64,000 nt of DNA from Cynocephalus volans (Eukaryota; Chordata; Mammalia; Dermoptera; Cynocephalidae): contig NC_084471.1 in the NCBI RefSeq assembly GCF_027409185.1, positions 5,734,535 through 5,798,534 on the forward strand. Direction: 5' to 3'. This document shows, in pieces, positions 32,538 through 43,860 of the stretch (position 1 is the stretch's first letter; each line of letters begins with the position of its first letter). The notes under the pieces were generated by a model, which was not told where the DNA came from, did not search any database, and saw nothing but the letters and a program-made list of their open reading frames with translations. The translations under genes and the position numbers were made by a program.

Positions 32538-32702
32538 ATGGCCTCCGCGCGGCCGCCGGGCCGGGCCTGCGCCTCGGCGTCCGCGCCCGCGGGGCTCCGG
32601 GCCGGGCCGCCCGCCCTCCCCGCCGCCGCCGCCGCCGCCGCCGCCGCCTCCTCTGCCGAGCCTGCGGGCGGCGCCGAGGCCGAGGAGCGCTCGCTGCAGC
32701 AC
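32538..32702 (+). other. KIAA0930: Possible N-terminal extension of KIAA0930
   Basis: An in-frame ATG at 32,538 has a favourable context (G at -3, G at +4) and is open through to the conserved start at 32,703. It would add 55 residues rich in Ala, Pro, Gly and Arg, with a run of nine or more alanines encoded by the CCG/GCC repeat at 32,621-32,648. The shorter start has a weaker context (C at -3, C at +4). From memory the human reference protein begins at the shorter start, so whether this extension is made is uncertain. Confidence 0.5.
32621..32648 (+). repeat. CCG/GCC trinucleotide repeat (about 9 units)
   Basis: An uninterrupted run of CGC/GCC triplets within exon 1. It codes alanine in the KIAA0930 frame and proline in the overlapping frame. 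Such tracts are often length-polymorphic. Confidence 0.85.
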
Positions 32703-32766
32703 ATGCTGCGCGCCATAGCCGAGGAGCGCGGCCGCGTCAGCCTGCGCCGCGAGGTCTGCGGCCTCG
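32703..32766 (+). CDS. KIAA0930: KIAA0930 exon 1 coding part (conserved start)
   Basis: The exon encodes MLRAIAEERGRVSLRREVCG, then Leu and the first base of the next glycine codon. It ends at a strong donor (CTCG|GTGAGT, intron from 32,767), leaving phase 1. I recognise the N-terminus of KIAA0930 (human C22orf9, DUF2045 family), a conserved animal protein without an established biochemical function as far as I know. Exon 2 at 62,989 supplies GG to complete the glycine and reads on as [10 protein letters not shown], matching the known protein across the junction. The start at 32,703 is chosen because conservation begins there. An upstream in-frame ATG exists at 32,538. The 5' UTR end is unknown. 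Only the first 73 or so of about 400 residues lie in the window. Confidence 0.88.
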
Positions 32767-34309
32767 GTGAGTGCGACCCGGCCGGGGGCGAGGCCGGGCG
32801 GGCGTCGCAGGTGTGCGGGGCGTCGCGCGTCTCTGCGTGTCCTCCCCCGCGTGTGTCTACGGGTCCTCCTCCATGCTCCCCCAGGTCTCCGCGTCCAGGA
32901 CTTTCGTGTGTTCCTGTGCCTCCGTCTCTGTTTTTGGTCCCACGAGCGCCCCGCACCCTTGTGTGTGTCTCTTTCTGTTTCCCGGTTCATTTGGTGTGTG
33001 CGTTTGTCCAATCTCCGTGGCTCTGCAAGTCCCCTTCCATCTCGAGGAAGCCCTCCCGGGGCCTCAGAGCTCTGCAGGGAGTGTAGGCGTGGGATTTGGG
33101 GCGACCCCTAGCCTAGCACCACAGGGACAGTCCCCTGAGGGCTCCGGCGCGGACCTCTCCGATCATGCCCTGGCCACCGTCCCCAGCTCACACGGAGGGC
33201 CACATCTCCGGCTTCCTGAAGCCTTTGTCTCTCTGCACCCGCCTGTTCCTCTCATTCCTTAGCTCTAACCAGAGACCTGTTGGGTCGTGGCCCCCTGAAC
33301 CCAGCCGTCTGGCAGAGGGAGTAGGGCCTGCTGCTTTTCGGGGTGTGATTCTGGGCTAAGGAGGCCCCAAGTCCTAGATGTGCTGGGTGGGGTGGGGTAC
33401 CTCTTATTGTTTGAAAGGGCTTGGGACTGCAGGTGTGGGTGGGGTCTCCCTGCTTGGCTGGGTGTGAGGTAATCCATTACTGATGGATCATGCCCAGACC
33501 CAAGCTGGGGAGGAGCCCCTTTCTTGCTCTCCTGTAGTCTCCGTGAAGACCCCTCCCTTGTCTACGCAGGAATGACTTCATATCACATTGTCAGCCACCC
33601 CTCACCCCCACACCCACCGCCAGTCTGGGCTGGGGATTTCTGAGGGGGTGACAGCATTGCTGAGTAGGATATGTCAGCCTTCCAGATTCTACCAGTACCC
33701 CCTTCATTCATCAGTGGGGAAACTGAGGCCCAGGCAGCAGCAGGAACATGGCAGCTCCAGGCGTTCTGGACCCTACTTACCCGGCCACGCCCCGGCGGCT
33801 GGAGTGAGGAGAGAAAATGAATTTGAGTCCTTTTTGTAAGAGGCTTACCACAAGACACTTCTCAGTGAGCAGGTCCCAGCCCTGCCTACCTGGGAACAAA
33901 GCTTTCCTCATGGGCAGGGGGCAGGGGTGTGCTTATGAAGTGGGGATGAACAAGAACATAGATTTCAGTGGTTTCTTTTCTGAAAAGGTGTCAAGATTTA
34001 GTTTTGGGCAGAAATTGGAAGATCCTCATTAATTCATTCAGCAAACATTCATTGAGCACCTATTGTGTACTAGCCTGGCAGACCCACCTGTCACCTGGCA
34101 CAGAATGTCTGAACTGGACGGGTCTGAGGGACCATTTGCTGCAGGCCCCTCAACCCAGTTTGCTCAGCAGCTCCAAGCAGCCCCTCCCAACTCTGTTCAC
34201 ACATTCCTACTGTCCTCCAACCTCTGACAGCCTTTACCTGTGAGCATCTTCTCTCCCCTGTTAGATAGCCCCTGCCCCCAAGGGGCCCACAGGGTCGTCC
34301 CCTAAGAAC

Positions 34310-34510
34310 AATAGTAATAGCACCTCATTTACTAAGCACTTCACTGTGCCAGGTGCTGTATGCATGCGCTGTCAATTTAATCCTGACACAGTACTACTGA
34401 CATTGCCTGGTAGGACTATTATCTCAATATCACTGATGAGGTGCCTGAGGGTTACAGAGACAAGAGACTTGCCCTGGGACAGCCATTGAGGAAGTAATAC
34501 AGCTGGGATT
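34310..34510 (-). mobile_element. MIR SINE
   Basis: Antisense MIR: 'tttactaagcacttcactgt', 'tgatgaggtgcctgagggtt', 'gacttgccctgggacagcca', 'aatacagctgggattg'. Confidence 0.75.
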
Positions 34511-34559
34511 GCCCCTGGCCCCTCCCATACTTCCAAATATCCCCAGCAAGGCCTTGCTG

Positions 34560-35020
34560 TGCCTAGGACCCTGTTATGTGCCTTGTTGTATCCTCTCCTG
34601 GCCTCCAGTCCTCCCTCACAGGCAAGGGGACTTGTCTCCACTTCTTCCCCCATCCTGAACTCAGTCCCTATGGTGCTTTGAAACTCTGTGCTCTTATGTG
34701 TGCTGTTTTCTCTGCCCGGAGGGTGCCCCTGCTCATTTGCCCTGGAAGCACCTGCAAATCTTCAAGTCTCAGCTCCAGTGCTGCCTCCCCGGGAAGCTTT
34801 CCTCAACTCTCAGGCAGACAGCCTGTCCATCTGCCCGTCTTTTCCTTGTAGCGGGTTACACGTCTGTTAGGATGATCAGGACGATTGTGGCATTGTGATG
34901 ATCTGTGTGGCTGTCTCTCCAGTTAATGAGTGAGCCCCTTGAGGGAATAGCCTAGTCTGTCTTCTCAGTGCCTAGCACAGGGCAGGTGCCCGATAAACAT
35001 TTAGCAAAGGAATGCAAGAA
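34560..35020 (+). mobile_element. L2 LINE 3' fragment
   Basis: 'gctgttttctctgcccggag', 'caaatcttcaagtctcagct', 'gagtgagccccttgagggaa', and the terminal 'gtgcctagcacagggcaggt' followed by 'aaacatttagcaaaggaatg' are a sense L2 3' end. Confidence 0.8.
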
Positions 35021-35587
35021 TTAATCTCTGAACAGGAAGTGTGTGGATGGCCAAAGAGATTAGACTTAATTTCTTAGGAGGGTTAACATTGCCCATATCT
35101 TTCATTTTTCAGGTGAGATATTTGATGTTCAGAGAGGGGCGAACTTAATCGGAAATTAATGCCAAGTAGAGTTAGGACCCGATGGTTGGCCCAAGCACCC
35201 AGAACGTATGAACCTAGAATACCAGTCCCACAGCACTTTTCCATCCATTGATTCATTCAACCATCTCAGCCGGTGGGGTCAGGATTATGTTTTATGATCT
35301 CCACTTTACAGCTGTGGCAACCTGTTAGATTTATGAATGAATTTAAATCCCCCAGATTTTTGTTGTTATATAATTAAAGCTTAGGTTACTCAAAACTGTG
35401 CCGTGTCCTCTGAGGTTGTTTTGAAGGTGTCAAGGGAGCCTCAGGAAGAGATGCTTGACTTGGGACAAGCTGTTGTCATCTTTGAGTCAGTGTCTGTCCA
35501 TGAGATGGGACAGAGCTACTGGCTCTCTCCACGCAGGGATCATTGCTTGGCTCTCATGATGAAAGGCACCTTGTAGATCCAAACCTG

Positions 35588-35761
35588 ACTTTTTTTTTTT
35601 TTTTTAAGGTGACCAGTAAGGGGATCTTGACCCTTGACTTGGTGTTGTCAGCACCATGCTCTCCCAAATGAGCTAACTGGCCATCCCTATATACGGATCC
35701 AGACCCGTTGACTTGGTGTTATCAGCACCACACTCTCCCAAGTGAGCCACTGGACGGCCCT
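35588..35761 (-). mobile_element. CYN SINE dimer
   Basis: Antisense dimer with poly-T, 'ggtgaccagtaaggggatct' and 'gagccactggacggccc'. Imperfect duplications of 'aaacctgactttt' and 'aaagctgactttt' flank it. More diverged than most dimers here. Confidence 0.88.
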
Positions 35762-36164
35762 CAAAGCTGACTTTTGAATCTCGTCTGAAGTGGCCTCTGC
35801 AGTAGAAGCATTTTTTGAGCACTTGCTCTGTGTCCAGGGTTGGGGGGATTGGGCCTGGTCCCTGCCTTGTGGGAGGACACAGCTGATGGGGGAGAGAAGC
35901 CAGGTGTACAGGTGACTGTTAGCTGAAGTAAAAACCCTGCTGGAAGCAGCCAGGGCTATGGCCGCCCCAGTAGGATTTTGGTGTTGCTTGTGGTTCTAGG
36001 TAACAGATGAGAAACAGTGGCTGGCTGAGGTAGCTTCTGTGGGACTGCAGAATCTCTGAGCTGGGAAGAACCTTGTGGTTCAATGCCCAGATGTGCAATG
36101 CAGGCAGCTGGGCTGAAGGTGGAAAAACCTGCCACTTCTTCTCATTGCTGGGCCTTTTCTTGCT

Positions 36165-36271
36165 TTGTTTGTTTGTTTGTTATAATGGTGGCTGGCCAGC
36201 ACAGGGGTCTGAACCCATGACCTTGGTGTTTTCAGCACCATACTCTCCCAAGTTAGCTAATCAGCCAGCCT
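36165..36271 (-). mobile_element. CYN-type SINE monomer
   Basis: Antisense monomer after a (tttg)n tail: 'ggtggctggccagcacaggg', 'ttggtgttttcagcaccata', 'ttagctaatcagccagcc'. Confidence 0.8.
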
Positions 36272-38274
36272 CACATCTCTGGGCCTGCTCCTGGGCCCTG
36301 GACATTAGCCGGAGCAGGCTGTGTTTGCAGGCCCCTTTCAACAGGAGCAACATGCCTGTGATGGCTGGTCAAGCAACATGGACAAGACCTGGCCCTGGGA
36401 GCTGGTGTGAGTCCCGAGAGGTGCAGTGAGGTGGGACCTGTGTCTTGCTGCTTTGGGTCCTGACCTGGCTGGGTCATTTTTGGAGCCTTTCATGCTGAGC
36501 ATTTTGGGCCAACCCCCTTTTAAGTGGCGTGAAGGATTCTCCCTTTATCTGGAGTGCTGCAGGGCAAAAGGAGTGTTTTACATTCATTCTTCCCTTTTAT
36601 CCTCGAAATTACCCTATGAAACAGATATTGTTATATTCTTTTTGTCCTGACGAGGGAACACTGGTTTGGACGGGAAGTAATGTGCCCCCAGCCTCGGCTA
36701 GAAAGTGGCTGAATCTGTCTGAGCCCAAGTTCTTAACTGCTGGGCTCTGCACAGAGATGAGGCCCACCCACACCTGTCCTCAGGGTGCTGTTAGCTTGGC
36801 CATCTCAAATTGCATAACTGCCTGGCCAAGGTGGATTGAGGAAGGGCCCCAGTGAGTAGTCAACGACAGGCTGCAGAGAAGGAAGCCGCTGATGCTGCCT
36901 AAGGGAGGAGTTTGTGGAGTGTGTGGCCTTTGAGCAGGGCTGAGGCTGGGCGGGACTGGCCTGGATCGAGTTGCAGAGGCTCACTCCCTGGGCCTAGATT
37001 CAGGGAGCTTTGCAGTGTGGCCTGGGGGACAGCCTGCACTGGAGGGGCCATTAGTACAGAGGACTCTGCATGTCTGCCATGGGCCAGCTGCCCTGAACCT
37101 GCAGCATTTACTTTAGTCCTGCTTCCATAGAGGTAGGTTCTGTCATTACCCCGTTTTGCAGGTGAGAAAGCTGAGCTTCCCCGAGGAGAGTGACTTATCC
37201 AAGGTCCTGTGTCCCAGAGGTGGCAGAGCTGGGATTCCAGCTGAAGCCCACCAGATACAAAACCCTGGAGACGGTTCATGGATTGGGCCAGAGGAATGAG
37301 GGAGAGACTGGCTTCCAGCGAGCCTTTCCTCTGTGCTGAACACCCATGCTGTGCTAGGCCCTGAGACCACCCCATGAATTGGGAAGAACACACTGCACCT
37401 TTGGCGGGCCCCCTGCCATTTTGCTAGGCACAGTGTAGCTGCCATAAGTGGCAGGGTGGGGATTTAGCTGGAAAGGAGGACTGTGGAGCTCTGGCTGAGC
37501 ACTCCAGCTTTGGGCCTCCATGTCCTCGTCTTTAAAATGGAAACAGCAAACTCTTTAGAACATAGGGATTGCATGAGAGAAGTGACAGGTAGTAAATGAG
37601 ACGCAGCAGTTACAGCTCACCACAGACCTGGGCACAGACTTGGGCTCAGTCCATGCTGCTTCTGCTGCTATTAATGTCCAGGGTACAAACCTCAGGCCCA
37701 GCACCTGCACATAGAATTACTGTTGTGTTTGTGCCCTGAAGTTCAGACTGCCTTGCAGGCAGTGGAGACAGTCTCCCTGGGTTCTCTGGACCCCTAGTGG
37801 CTCCCCAACCGTAAGGCAGTCAGAGCTGGTTGTGGCCAGTGCAGTGGGGAGGAAGTGTGGCCATTTGGAATGGTAGCAGGGCCTCTTTCGGTTCCTGTCC
37901 CTATTTTAAGGCCTGTGGGTTCTGGCTTCTACCCGTTCCTGGGGCTGGAGCAGCCCGGGAGGCTCTTTCCTGAGGAAGCGACTCTATGTCCTTTCAGGGG
38001 AAGCTGAGGACATTGGGCCTCACACTGCAAAGAGGCCAAGGCCCACGGCCGCAGAGATGTCTCTGCAGTCAGCTGTGTTGGTGCCACCCGGCCTGGGTGA
38101 GGATGCTGTGCTGCCCTGCTCTGCAGCCTCAGGCCAGTCATTCCCCACTGGCTTTCAGCCTTCTGAAGAGGGGTCTGACCATTGGGCCATCCCCTCACCA
38201 TCCTTAAGTCTGCTTCACTGAGCCGGGCTAACTCACACAGCCGCTGAAGAGAAGATCCCCACACAAATGTTTTT

Positions 38275-38640
38275 CCAATTAAAAAAATGTTACATGCACA
38301 TTATAGAAACTGGAAAATAGAAGAGGAAAAAAGTTACTCACAGTTCCAATTGTCCCGAGACACACTCAACTTTGCAAAGTCTCGCCCTCCAATCTTTTCA
38401 AAGCCTTTTAAAATTTCTTACTCATGCTTTTTCACTTAAAATTCCTAAAACATTTTCCATGTTGTTCAAACTCTAAACATTATTTAAATGACTACGTGAT
38501 TGTTGAGTGGATATGCCATAATTTACTTAATTGGTCTCAGCTTGTTGGAAACTTAGCTTGGATCCAGTTTTTCACTGTTTAGATCTTGCAACAAAACTCT
38601 TTATATGTGAAAAGGCTTCCGTATTTGGACTATTTCTTTA
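38275..38640 (-). mobile_element. Old LINE fragment
   Basis: AT-rich block with 'acattttccatgttgttcaa', 'ggatatgccataatttactt' and 'ctttatatgtgaaaaggctt' resembles the antisense 3' part of old LINEs. I cannot assign the subfamily. Confidence 0.5.
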
Positions 38641-39984
38641 CGCTAGCAACCGGGGAAGCTATTTCTTAGGCACTGCTGTTTGACCCTCAGAGGCAGAGCT
38701 AGGAACATAGGTGGACAGGTGTTTATCAGACTTAAAGAGAAACTTTTTAAACAGTTGGTACAGAACAGAAAAGGTGGTGAGCTGCAGACGGTCGTGATGA
38801 GCTTCCCAGCACAAGGTTATGCAAGGAGCTTAGAAAGGACCCAGCATCAGATGAAGCTTTGGGCCAGGTGCCCTGCTAGTCTGTGATCTCCAATCCTGTC
38901 TTCTCACTGGTGAGATCTCTTCCTGGAGTATCAGCCTTGCCTTGCGAGGGAGGGAGGGAGGCAGAGGCCCCGGTGTTCAGCCAAAGATAGCGAAGCCTGG
39001 GAGCTGAAGTCTCTGAGTGCACCTGCACGCCCTGACGCCAGCGCTGCTGCTGCTCCCTTCCATTCCTCACTCCAGGCTGCTCCAGCCTGCCTGGACCTTG
39101 GAGACAAAAGAGACACGTGGCCTTCTGGGTGCAGTGGCAAGCCCCAGTCCTGGCTCTTCCCGCCAAGGTGTTTGTGGGGTAGGGGAGAACACACTGGTTG
39201 TGGTGACAGCAGCCCTTGGGTTCAGTCTCTGCCCCACTTTTCTGGGCTTTGGGAGCGCGCCTCTCACCCATGCAGTGAGTGGCAGCTAAGCCAACGGCTT
39301 TGTAGACAATACCGCATCTAATTCTCATACCCCCAGCGAGGTAGGAATTGTTATCCCATATTTTTCAGAGAGTTGAGTAGAACTTCTGTGATTTTCTCCC
39401 TCATTGTGGGTCTGGGTGCATTCAGCTTCCTAAGAGGGCAGAATTCACTGCCCAACACTCAAATCCTTCCAGAGGGGTGGTGCTCCTCTTGTCCCGTCCC
39501 TGAGGGGCTGGGTTGGGTCCAGCGAACCGACTGTAAGGCAAGGCGGCTCGCCCTCGCAGCCCCCTGGAGAGCAGCTCCCAGGTCCCCTGGTGACTTAGAG
39601 GCCACTGCAGGTGCCCCTCTGCCTGACTTTGAAAGACTCTTCAGGCATGTTCTGACAAGATGTGATTTCCCCAAACATCCCAGGTGATTTCCTGCCTCTG
39701 GGCCTTTGTACTCATCACTCCCTAGGTCAGAGTGTCCTTCCCCACCCTGTCCTACCAGCTTCTGTGCCATGTGTATGGGGAGGGACTTGTGAGCTGTTAG
39801 GTGCATGGCTTGTGTTGTGGGTCAAGGGCTGTCACTGTTCTTGGCCCAGCAGCTGTACTTACACTTTCACTTTGGAACCTCGGCCCCAGCTTCCTGGACT
39901 GCCCTGCCTGCCTCAGTCTCACCACTTTGCACCACACTGTGCTCCACTCCTGCACCCCTCCCCGCTGCTGTGTCAGATCACCTT

Positions 39985-40110
39985 CATGCAGAACCACTGG
40001 GAACTTTAAAAGCAAAATTCTTGCTTCTCCCCACTTGGGGATCTGAGTTGAAATCCTCGTGGCGGTGCCAGGGAGTCTGTGGTGCTAGCATGCTCCTTGC
40101 ATGATTGGGT
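39985..40110 (+). mobile_element. Possible MER5-type hAT relic
   Basis: 'cttcatgcagaaccactggg' with 'actttaaaagcaaaattctt' and 'cccacttggggatctgagtt' loosely follows the MER5A pattern. Weak. Confidence 0.3.
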
Positions 40111-41229
40111 GAGGCAGCCAGCATCGGTGCCCCTGACTTGTCCAGTTACTGCTCTTCCTGCATTTCATAGGGGGGCCACCGAGGCACACAGGGGGGAGGG
40201 GCTGCTGTGATGGCCTCACCTGTGCAGTTGCCTGCCCTCCATCTTCCTGCCATGAGTGACCTGGCCTCCTCCCAGCTGCCCATTCTTGGACCTGCCTGGG
40301 CCGGCTGGTTGAATCCCAACAGCACGGACCTTAGAGTCGTCAACATTAGCATTCCAGCCAGAGGTGGGTGGGAAAGTCAAGGCTCCACAGAGGTGAGGCC
40401 CTTCCCTACCTCCCAGAGGTATCTGCGCACCCGAGTCAAAGCAGATCTCTGCATGTCATGGAGGCTGAGGTTGAGATCAAGTACTCACCAGCTCAGCCCC
40501 CATGTGGGAAGGTGGTGGGCCAGCCTGCCCAGGACCCTGTCCCTTTTTGCCTTTATTCTAAAGGACAGACATTCCCCTGACTCTGAACTCACCCCTCCCA
40601 GGGCCGGAGTGGGGAACAGGCAACCTGCTCCCAGTCTCCTGGTGTTGGCTCAGGTGGCAGAATGTCCTCTGGGTCACAGCCGGTCCTGGGGGAGCTGGGA
40701 TGGAGCAGGAATGATCACAGAATTTAACCAGCCTAGCCCTGTCCCTGGTACAGACAGGTGGCGGGGTTCGGAGGAGAGCCTGACGATCTCAGATGTATCA
40801 CAAGAGCTGGAATGCCTGGTCTTGACCATCCCCACCTGTAGCCCCATGGTACGGGTGAGGAGATTGAGCCTGCTACTGGCAATCGGTTTCCTTATTTCAC
40901 GTGCGCAACAACAGGGCTGGGTGTGTGGAGGGGTGAGAAGCTCAAGGACATCCCTTTCAGGGCCATTTGGTGGTGGAGGGGAACTGGGATGCTGCTGGCA
41001 GAGGGCGTGTCCGACCTCCTGTCCTCAAGACCTGCAGACATTGGATCAGAGGACCTGGGGCTCATTTGGGCTCTCTGGTGGGGGCCACCAAGATGGAGGA
41101 AGACCCTTTGCATAGTCCAGGCTTGGATGGGGAGATATCAGCTCACTTTCAGAGGGACCCCCTCATTTTAAAAAAGGAAGTCTTTTATCTGACAGCATAC
41201 AAGACAAACACCCAACTTGCTTGAGTTTT

Positions 41230-41405
41230 TTTGTTTTTTTGTTTTTTTTTAAAAGATGACCGGTAAGGGGATCTCAACCCTTGGCTTGGTGTTGTCAGCA
41301 CCATGCTCAGCCAGTGAGGTAACCGGCCATCCCTATATAGGATCCGAACCCGCGGCCTTGGTGTTATCAGCACCACACTCTCCTGAGTGAGCCACAGGCC
41401 AGCCC
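41230..41405 (-). mobile_element. CYN SINE dimer
   Basis: Antisense dimer with a T-rich tail, 'gatgaccggtaaggggatct', 'gaacccgcggccttggtgtt' and 'gagccacaggccagccc'. A perfect 16-bp duplication aacttgcttgagtttt lies at 41,214-41,229 and 41,406-41,421. Confidence 0.95.
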
Positions 41406-42239
41406 AACTTGCTTGAGTTTTAAAAGAATATTTTTTTGCCACCCTTGAATGACCACTGTATACTAAAGAAAAGTCTGTTGGCAAAGTGGAAAGGAGGGGG
41501 ATTTAATTTTTATTTTTTTGTTTTGTAGGAGGCAGTGCTATTTCTGTTTCTCTTTAATGTAAGAATACTTTGCATTTGGAATGCAAATGAAATGATACTT
41601 TGAATCTTGGAAAATGCTTTTCACACTTGGGACAATACTCCTGACAGAAAGGGAGGAACGCAGAATATGAAACCACTTCCACGAACAGCACGCATTACCT
41701 GTCTAATTAGGAAAGCACACAGCTTTACCAGGTGCTGGCGCCCCCCCCCCCCAACTGTTCTCACAGCAGAGCCATGTGGAATGGAGCGCGGCAGGGTGCT
41801 GTCCTGTACACGGTGGGTTCAGAGGAACAGGCTCCCCTGGGCTGGGCTTCTGCCTTCTAGTTCTTTCTAAAACACTGCTTCATGGGCACCTGCACAGCAG
41901 CAACAGCCACACAGACCCTGTTGCCTATGAGTTTCTCACCTCTTTTGCAGTTTCTGCCCCGTCTTACTGTATGTTTTTATGTACTGGTAGTCACTGTTGC
42001 TGCATTCGTGTGGCTCTGAGTTGTTGAGGTGCAGAGCCGAATTTGGGTTGGCCCTGCCTCCCTGAGCTTGTAGCTCATGAGAGGGGGTGGTGGCAACCCA
42101 GCAGGGGGTGATCATTCCTGCCTGAGGCTTCTGTCCCCTGCCCCCGTGTCCTGTCCACACCCAGCACTGCGACCAGCCCACACACTCTCTGGATTTCCAG
42201 CCCCCACTGCCAGTGGAGGGATGAAAAATATATTTTCTT

Positions 42240-42760
42240 CCCATCTCTGGTTTGTCAAAGGACAAAATTACAACAAATTTAAAGATCTCAATTGGTTTTA
42301 TTGCAATTCATGGGCAGCATGTCATTCCATAGAATTAGAAGAAGTGTTCCAAATGAGCCAAGCAAAGGAGGTTGGTTTTATAGACAGAAAAGGCTGAAGA
42401 AAGCAGAAACAAAGAACAAAAAGCAGATTGGACATTTCAAAGTTACTTTCCTTGTAAGGTGGGGATGGAGAGACAGAACAGTAGAAAAACAACTGACGAG
42501 TTAGCGTCAGGTCAGGCTCATCTCTTTTGTTAAGGATTGAAGCAGAGGAAGCTTCGTTATCGTGCCTATTGAAGATTTAAACTGGCCTGTTTGGGAAACT
42601 GGCTGCCTCCCTCTCCTGATTTCCTGGAAGGTCAGACCACAACTTAGTTTGGATTTGGTGACAAGGAACTTGGCAGGCGTGACTCCATTTTGATTTTTAG
42701 TCTGGTCTTTTGGGGCCTTGTGCAGGAACTTAGTCTAAAACAATGGCCTCCTGTAATTTT
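42240..42760 (-). mobile_element. Degraded endogenous retroviral LTR (ERV1-like)
   Basis: About 520 bp of moderately AT-rich sequence reads as an LTR on the minus strand, with an AATAAA signal near 42,295-42,305 and LTR-like 'ggcgtgactccattttga' text at the right. The exact family and ends are not recognised. Confidence 0.5.
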
Positions 42761-42764
42761 ATTT

Positions 42765-43205
42765 ATCATGGCTGAGGTCCATATAATAAAAGGCAGGTCA
42801 ACAAGAGAAAAGCATATCAATTTATTAAGCATAAGTTTTATGTGACATGGGAGCCTTCAGAAAGGAATGAAGACCCAAAGATTCAGGGTAGGCCCGTGTA
42901 TGTTTTATGCTCGGTTTGGTGTAGAAGTGGATAGGTGTGGAGAAGTGTAACTGGATAAAAAGGACGATCTAATGATAATAAACCGGTGGGAACTTAGTGA
43001 GGCCTGTTTGTTAGATTCTTCTGTGTCCCTGTGTCTTCAGAGATAAGGATGTTCCTTTCCCCTGGGCAGAGGGGGGAAGGTCAGAAAATCCTCCCTAGGT
43101 TTTATGAGGGGAGAAGGGTGGGGGAAGGTGAGAGTGACCTTCCTGCTTCTGAAGTTTTCTCAAATGCCAAGCAGGGTGCCATATTTTGGGGTAGTGTGTC
43201 CTGAA
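42765..43205 (-). mobile_element. Degraded LTR, second copy or different family
   Basis: 'atcaatttattaagcataag' provides an AATAAA on the minus strand. Downstream 'gtgacatgggagccttcaga', 'aaggaatgaagacccaaaga' and 'tagattcttctgtgtccctg' are typical of old ERV LTRs I have seen in mammals, but I cannot name it. Confidence 0.5.
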
Positions 43206-43279
43206 CTCTACCACCAACTACCCCTTGGGCACCTGTCCCCCACCTGTGTCCCAGGTACCTCCAGCCCAGCCTGACCAAG

Positions 43280-43860
43280 ACAGGACTCTCTGCCAGCTCA
43301 TGCCTGCTGCTCCTCTGCATTCCCTAACCTGCAAACCAGGTGATGCACTCTCTCACCTCCTGTCCTGCTGTGGCCAAGTCCTGTGTGCTGTCTCTGAGCT
43401 GTCATCCCTCATCCCCCCTGCTTGGTCCTATCTGTCTTCCAACAGTGGCCACTCCTGTCACACCCTGTTGCTCACACCTTTAAAAACCTCTTGATGTCTA
43501 TAAGGCAGAAGATCCACGACCCCTCATGACCTGTCACTGCTGGCCACGTGAGCCCCAGCCCTGTGACTCTTTGCAGAGGGTCTCTCAGGGCCTGTCCACA
43601 CTTGGCTGTTCCTTCTGCCTGGAGCTCGCTCCTCACCCCTTCTGTTGGGGGAGCCTCAGCTCTCAGATCTCAGCACAAGGACCCTTCTGTGGCTGTTTCC
43701 TGATCCCTTGGTGGATCAGTTGCCTGCTGCCTGGATGGCACCTGCACCGATTCCTGCCCCAGTCCTGTGACTCTGTGTGTGGCTCCTCTCTCTCACCCCC
43801 CTGACCTCCTCCAGGGCTGCATTGGATCCCTTGTGCCAGCCCAGAGTAGATCACTGCCTG
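43280..43860 (+). mobile_element. L2 LINE fragment
   Basis: 'aaaaacctcttgatgtctat', 'aaggcagaagatccacgacc', 'gttccttctgcctggagctc' and 'gatctcagcacaaggaccct' match the order of the L2 3' half in sense orientation. Confidence 0.7.

Larger units (their letters stand above)
32521..32718 (+). other. Upstream out-of-frame ORF overlapping both candidate starts
   Basis: An ATG at 32,521 (G at -3, A at +4) opens 65 codons in a different frame from KIAA0930 and ends at 32,718, beyond both in-frame ATGs. The frame is proline- and arginine-rich. The CCG repeat, alanine in the main frame, is read as proline here. If the mRNA starts upstream of 32,521, ribosomes using this ATG could not reinitiate at 32,538 or 32,703, so it may dampen translation. 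I do not propose a functional peptide. Confidence 0.45.
31990..32890 (+). promoter_or_regulatory. KIAA0930: CpG-island promoter of KIAA0930
   Basis: CpG-dense DNA begins near 31,990 ('ccaacgtcgcgcggggc') and runs through exon 1 into intron 1. There is no TATA box. A run of GC boxes at 32,196-32,335 sits about 200-340 bp upstream of the first plausible ATG, as usual for broad CpG-island promoters. The exact start site cannot be fixed from sequence. The CpG island also creates long fortuitous frames on both strands (for example 318 codons antisense at 32,000-32,956), which should be ignored. Confidence 0.85.

Noticed and set aside
32000-32956. 318-codon antisense frame across the promoter CpG island
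   Set aside because: Stop codons are rare in any frame of CpG-island DNA. The frame is low-complexity Ala/Pro/Arg and overlaps the real exon on the other strand.
40207-41115. 302-codon open frame on the plus strand inside intron 1
   Set aside because: No recognisable domain, no upstream promoter, and other long frames overlap it. Its composition fits GC-rich noncoding DNA. It lies in a gene intron without splice-site framing.
42098-42112. CTCF-like motif on the plus strand
   Set aside because: Two of 14 core positions mismatch by eye, and the site lacks CpG or regulatory context.
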